Shown here piece after piece: positions 30,842 through 33,543 of a stretch of DNA of 33,543 nucleotides. A program made the translations under genes and the position numbers. The stretch is from a virus. Within the stretch, counting starts at the first letter, position 1. The number at the start of each line of letters is the position of its first letter. The DNA is taken from the IMG/VR virus record IMGVR_UViG_3300025889_000490, positions 1 through 33,543 of that record. One strand, 5' to 3'. The notes under the pieces were generated by a model. The model was not told the origin of the DNA. It was given only the letters and a program-made list of their open reading frames with translations, and ran no database searches.

Positions 30842-30874
30842 TGTTGTATTGTTTTGTTATTGTTTAACTTGAAA

Positions 30875-30905
30875 TAAATATAGGGAAAAGAAACAATAGG
30901 AGCAA
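30875..30905 (-). promoter_or_regulatory. Early promoter 1
   Basis: TTG at 30903-30905, a 20-base spacer, and TATATTTA at 30875-30882 (consensus TAnnTTTG, one mismatch). A and T tracts lie upstream. It follows a terminator directly and drives the operon beginning at 30841. A perfect dyad (30902-30915) overlaps the TTG element. Confidence 0.72.
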
Positions 30906-30915
30906 ATTTATTTGC
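30902..30915. promoter_or_regulatory. Palindromic operator candidate over early promoter
   Basis: GCAAAT-TT-ATTTGC is a perfect 14-base dyad covering the -33 element. A repressor bound here would block polymerase. Candidate binders are the two Cro-like proteins of this phage. I saw no second copy at promoter 2. Confidence 0.5.
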
Positions 30916-30934
30916 AAGTTTTTTTAAAAAAAAT

Positions 30935-30963
30935 AAAAAAAAATGTAGAAATGTGGCTCTACA
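30935..30963 (-). terminator. Intrinsic terminator after metallophosphoesterase
   Basis: TGTAGA pairs with TCTACA (6 base pairs, 8-base loop) followed by nine T on the minus strand. It closes the metallophosphoesterase unit and probably the late transcript, and insulates early promoter 1. Confidence 0.8.
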
Positions 30964-30986
30964 GTATTAAAAACGCACAAAAAAAA

Positions 30987-31874
30987 TTAAAAAAATTCTA
31001 CTGGCGTTTCTATAACTTGCGTGATAATCTGTTGTTCAGAGTTAGATTTCTTTAACTTAAAATCAACAAACCACCCGCCAATATCGGTAGGGTTAAAGTT
31101 CTTTTCTACTGGCCAACCTGCCTTTCCTGCGCCGATACCATCAACGTAAGAACCGGACTGTATGTATTTGATTTTATCTTTGTAGATGCGGCCCTTTGGT
31201 GTAACACGCATGCGCGCCGTACTAGGGTCGTACCATTTTTGGTGGGTATGCCCGCGCACTAGTATATTTGCATCGGGATATTTCATCGCTTCTATTTGCA
31301 CATCTAGCATACCTTTGGAGCGTTTAGCACTACCACCGAAGCCGTGGTGATAATGTATCTTACAAACCTGGCTAGTTCTTTTGTTTTTCATGCGTATAAA
31401 AACCCACCCACTGTATGCACCCAGGTTTATATTAACACCGTTCTCCAGGTTAAGTGCCCAAACAATGCTGCGCAAGATGTCGTGGTTGTGAAACTTATTT
31501 ATGGTCTTTTCATGATTACCATAGCTTATAAGCGCTATATTTTGCGCGTAAGGCTTTAAAAACTCAATAGTGTATTCAGCTACCAAATCAAGATAGGTAC
31601 GGCCATGTACAATAAATTGTGGGTCTATATCTTCACGTTGTAAACGTCTATCCCCATACGAACCCATCACATCTAACAAATCCCCAAAAATAAAAATGAG
31701 GCCATCAGCCTCTTTTATTTCATCGAAATGTTTTTTTAAAATGTCCCTTTTACACCCAATAGAATCTAAGTGTATATCAGAACAAAAAAGTGTAGGCACT
31801 ATGTCAGTAGAACGGCATCCATCAAACTCAAACAAATGCACATTATCGGACAACTCTTCAACGTGCTTTTTCAT
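30987..31874 (-). CDS. Calcineurin-like metallophosphoesterase
   Basis: A 295-residue enzyme with the complete metallophosphoesterase motif set: D33 and H35 in SDIHLD, G64-D65 in GDLLD, GNHE at 119-122, HH at 176-177, and GHTH at 208-211. These residues bind two metal ions. Phage members may act on DNA ends (Mre11/SbcD-like) or on nucleotides or RNA; substrate cannot be told from sequence. It stands alone with its own near-consensus promoter and a strong terminator, between the late and early operons, so its expression may be separate from both. Confidence 0.9.
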   Translation of the reverse strand: MKKHVEELSDNVHLFEFDGCRSTDIVPTLFCSDIHLDSIGCKRDILKKHFDEIKEADGLIFIFGDLLDVMGSYGDRRLQREDIDPQFIVHGRTYLDLVAEYTIEFLKPYAQNIALISYGNHEKTINKFHNHDILRSIVWALNLENGVNINLGAYSGWVFIRMKNKRTSQVCKIHYHHGFGGSAKRSKGMLDVQIEAMKYPDANILVRGHTHQKWYDPSTARMRVTPKGRIYKDKIKYIQSGSYVDGIGAGKAGWPVEKNFNPTDIGGWFVDFKLKKSNSEQQIITQVIETPVEFF

Positions 31875-31898
31875 AAAATTTGGTTAGTAAAGGTTTAC

Positions 31899-31928
31899 CA
31901 AAATTATTGAATTTAAACTGAAAAGCAA
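31899..31928 (-). promoter_or_regulatory. Promoter of the metallophosphoesterase gene
   Basis: TTG at 31926-31928, a 19-base spacer, and TAATTTTG at 31899-31906, a perfect fit to the Bacteroidota pattern. It places the transcript start about 15 bases before the ATG at 31874. TTTGGT and ACCAAA (31879-31902) form a dyad over the start point and could be an operator or a weak hairpin. Confidence 0.78.
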
Positions 31929-31958
31929 AATTACCAACAACTTGCCCACACACTAGAA

Positions 31959-32102
31959 TTATTCTTCAGTTTTTTCGGCTTCTTCAGCTTGAGCCTTTAG
32001 GGTATTTTCATACCCTTGCTTTACATATCTGATTTCATCAAGTTGCATTTGTAAACGTGCTTCTTGAATTTTCAGTTCTTCGATTCTTTCTTCTATTGTC
32101 AT
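31959..32102 (-). CDS. Small coiled-coil protein after tail genes (47 residues)
   Basis: A gene too short for usual cut-offs. The protein is one charged amphipathic helix (MTIEERIEELKIQEARLQMQ, then LDEIRYVKQGYENTLKAQ) with heptad spacing of Leu and Ile, so a coiled coil is very likely. Small coiled-coil genes of this type often follow tail-fibre genes in marine phages, with unknown role (possible fibre assembly chaperone). It lies 35 bases after the 104-residue gene and is the last gene of the late operon. Confidence 0.68.
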   Translation of the reverse strand: MTIEERIEELKIQEARLQMQLDEIRYVKQGYENTLKAQAEEAEKTEE

Positions 32103-32137
32103 CTTGTACAATTATATTAAAGGTTGCCCAAATATAA

Positions 32138-32452
32138 CTACCAAGCCAATCCTTTCAAAGTCGCAGGATTCTTTTGTGCTTCAATTTGAGCCGTAATACT
32201 TGCTTCAACATCTTCTTCGCCTACTTCAGCTTTTACCCAACCAAGAACGATTTCTTCGGTTAAGTCATCAAAAGCGATGTAACCCTCTGAAGATGGTTCA
32301 GGTTGGAAAGAGCAAGAACCGTACCGTCTGCCTGAGTAAGACAAAGCGTCATCGCCTTCTCCAACTTCAGTATGGGAGCAATCCCAATGTGCCGTTACAA
32401 CTCCTTTGTCAGAGTCGTTGGTGTATTCTAGTGTGTTAATTTTCCAGTTCAT
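32138..32452 (-). CDS. Small conserved phage protein after tail fibre (104 residues)
   Basis: A 104-residue acidic protein. The pattern, an N-terminal WKINTLEYTNDSDKGVVTAH strand pair, a Gly/Ser-rich loop with a SGRRYGSCSF strand, then FDDLTEEIVLGWVKAEVG and a C-terminal helix ending in LAW, recurs in marine phages just after the fibre gene. No function is established as far as I know. It may be a virion or fibre-assembly protein. It overlaps the 81-residue gene by 17 bases. No signal peptide or membrane segment. Confidence 0.72.
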   Translation of the reverse strand: MNWKINTLEYTNDSDKGVVTAHWDCSHTEVGEGDDALSYSGRRYGSCSFQPEPSSEGYIAFDDLTEEIVLGWVKAEVGEEDVEASITAQIEAQKNPATLKGLAW

Positions 32453-32681
32453 TTTGTTGGCTTTGGAAGTTAGCGATTAATTCGTCAGTCCAGTAAGCGT
32501 TGCAAACGTCTTGAACGCTTTGTGGTAAGCTAGTAATATCGTCTAATGGCGTTACTACGCTTCTGTGATGAGATTGTGAAATGACTTGTCCATCTTCTAG
32601 TACCTTCGTGGTTTTTCGAAGTTGAATTTGTCCAGATTCTATTACTTCTATTTTTGAATAGGTTTCTTGTTTTTCTAACAT
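32436..32681 (-). CDS. Small conserved phage protein after tail fibre (81 residues)
   Basis: An 81-residue protein starting MLEKQETYSKIEVIESGQIQ, with a central strand-rich part (LRKTTKVLEDGQVISQSHHR), a proline turn, and a C-terminal helix with DVCNAYWTDELIANF. Proteins with this pattern (a basic response strand and SHHR-like motif followed by a VxxxCxxxWT helix) are common next to marine phage tail genes, without known function. It begins 18 bases after the fibre stop and overlaps the next gene by 17. It is likely co-expressed with the fibre as an assembly or attachment accessory. Confidence 0.72.
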   Translation of the reverse strand: MLEKQETYSKIEVIESGQIQLRKTTKVLEDGQVISQSHHRSVVTPLDDITSLPQSVQDVCNAYWTDELIANFQSQQNELEN

Positions 32682-32699
32682 TGGTTTATTGATTTTATT

Positions 32700-33530
32700 T
32701 TAAACTACGTGAACAGTAATACTAGCATTAAGGTATCTTCCACTTCCTGCATTATGTATTGCGTTAACCCAAGAAGTGTTAGTTCTACTTCCTAATAATT
32801 CGCCTGTTGTTGAAGAAGAACCTATATATAAATTTAGATATTCTCCACCGTTAAAGTCTGCTATTGAATGAACCGAACAATTACCTGAGGCTATATTAGT
32901 AGATGTTGTCGTAAAAGGAAATCCGCTAAACGTTATATTCCCACTAGCACCAGTTGTGTCTACATTATTAAATGTAAAATTATAGTGTACTACATTTCCA
33001 ATTTTAGTATAGTTAGCAGTTGTTGTAACTGTTGTGGTTGGGTCGGTTGTCGAACCACCTAGTGTTAAATCAAAAGTACCTTCCTCGTAATCGTCTAAAG
33101 CGTTGGCAGATGTTGTACCACCTAGATAAACACTACCACCTAGATATAGGTCTTTGAACCTCCCACTAGCATATCCCAAATCAATAGCGTTATCTTGAAC
33201 TGCTCCCGCAGATGTTGCAGGAAATGCTATTCTATCACCATTGAAAAACCCAATGCCAGTATTTGTTTGACCGATTGCAAAACTACCCGATGTAACACCA
33301 ATACTTCCGACTGTTGTAGTGTCTTTTCGGAAGTCTATAATATCACCGTCTGATGTAAGACGGTTAAGTCGCATAGTAACGTTCCCATCTACTGTATGAT
33401 AAGCAGTACCATCATCGAACAATGAAGTACCTACTGTTGCTAATGCAGTAGTAGTCTTACCCACCAATACGTTACCGCTTGAGTCGATGCGCATTGCTTC
33501 TGCGTTGTTAGTACCAAATACCATAGGTGT
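32700..33530 (-). CDS. Tail fibre protein, C-terminal 276 residues (from 1314 across the join)
   Basis: This is the continuation of the frame that starts at 1314, so the ATG at 33524 is internal (reading YSTTNTPMVFGTNNAEAMRI across the junction). The next repeat, IDSSGNVLVG, follows immediately and agrees with the repeats on the other side. Further on, AIDLGYASGRFKDLYLGGSV is a fibre domain seen before C-terminal tips. The sequence then enters a terminal domain that begins DDYEEGTFDLTLGGST and is Gly/Thr/Ser-rich and beta-predicted. It probably binds surface sugars. No S74 chaperone (GxxxA LxxL) motif is visible, so the tip is not self-cleaving. Confidence 0.88.
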   Translation of the reverse strand, partial: TPMVFGTNNAEAMRIDSSGNVLVGKTTTALATVGTSLFDDGTAYHTVDGNVTMRLNRLTSDGDIIDFRKDTTTVGSIGVTSGSFAIGQTNTGIGFFNGDRIAFPATSAGAVQDNAIDLGYASGRFKDLYLGGSVYLGGTTSANALDDYEEGTFDLTLGGSTTDPTTTVTTTANYTKIGNVVHYNFTFNNVDTTGASGNITFSGFPFTTTSTNIASGNCSVHSIADFNGGEYLNLYIGSSSTTGELLGSRTNTSWVNAIHNAGSGRYLNASITVHVV

Positions 33531-33543
33531 ATTGGTAGTTGAA
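33531..33543. repeat. Terminal direct repeat, right copy
   Basis: These bases are identical to 1-13. They should be counted once in a circular map of 33,530 bases. Confidence 0.75.

Noticed and set aside
1-33543. Integrase, CI-type repressor, attP or CRISPR array
   Set aside because: No tyrosine or serine recombinase motifs, no large repressor and no regular spacer-repeat array on either strand. Absence is judged from the whole closed circle.

Overview
The window looks like the complete genome of a tailed, long-tail (siphovirus-type) bacteriophage, probably of a marine Bacteroidota or Flavobacteriia host. The sequence is AT-rich, nearly every gene lies on the minus strand, and no gene-free stretch exceeds about 170 bases. 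Host assignment rests on three intergenic sites that resemble the Bacteroidota promoter (TTG, 19-20 bases, TAnnTTTG) and on Bacteroidota-like phage families; it is an inference. The last 13 bases (33531-33543) repeat the first 13. Joining the ends on that overlap fuses two open frames into one 714-residue tail fibre, so the molecule is a circle, or a circularly permuted genome, of 33,530 bases. I see no integrase, no convincing CI-type repressor, no intact tRNA, no rRNA, no insertion sequence and no CRISPR.

Layout in the direction of transcription (descending coordinates). (1) Early operon, 30905 to 23943: a promoter with an overlapping palindrome, small proteins, ERF annealing protein, a Cro-like protein, HTH protein, NinG, SSB, a structured leader RNA, a DnaD-like initiator, a ParB-like/adenine methyltransferase fusion, and terS-terL. 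(2) Second early-type operon, 23838 to about 21542: a near-copy of the first promoter and leader drives small proteins, a zinc-ribbon protein, a second Cro-like protein, an MT-A70 methyltransferase and a lone DnaA DNA-binding domain, and ends in a strong terminator. (3) Late operon, 21484 through position 1 and round to 31959: portal, M15 endolysin and holin-like genes, a terminator/attenuator, head morphogenesis protein, a glycosyltransferase/FkbM island, protease and major capsid, head-tail joining proteins, tail tube, frameshifted tail chaperone, tape measure, large tail protein, tail fibre and three small accessory genes. (4) A metallophosphoesterase with its own promoter and terminator, which separates late from early genes.

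How it works together: the early genes copy and recombine DNA (initiator, SSB, ERF, NinG) and mark it (two adenine methyltransferases). The terminase genes sit at the end of the early operon rather than beside the portal. The late operon builds head and tail, and its sugar-modifying island may decorate virion or host surface.

The most unusual items are the structured leader RNA with a terminator set against a start codon (27762-27870), the tRNA-like minihelix and 23-base tandem duplication after the capsid gene, the twin promoter/leader modules, the twin GGGCC hairpins, and a canonical -1 frameshift site that is invisible to plain ORF calling.
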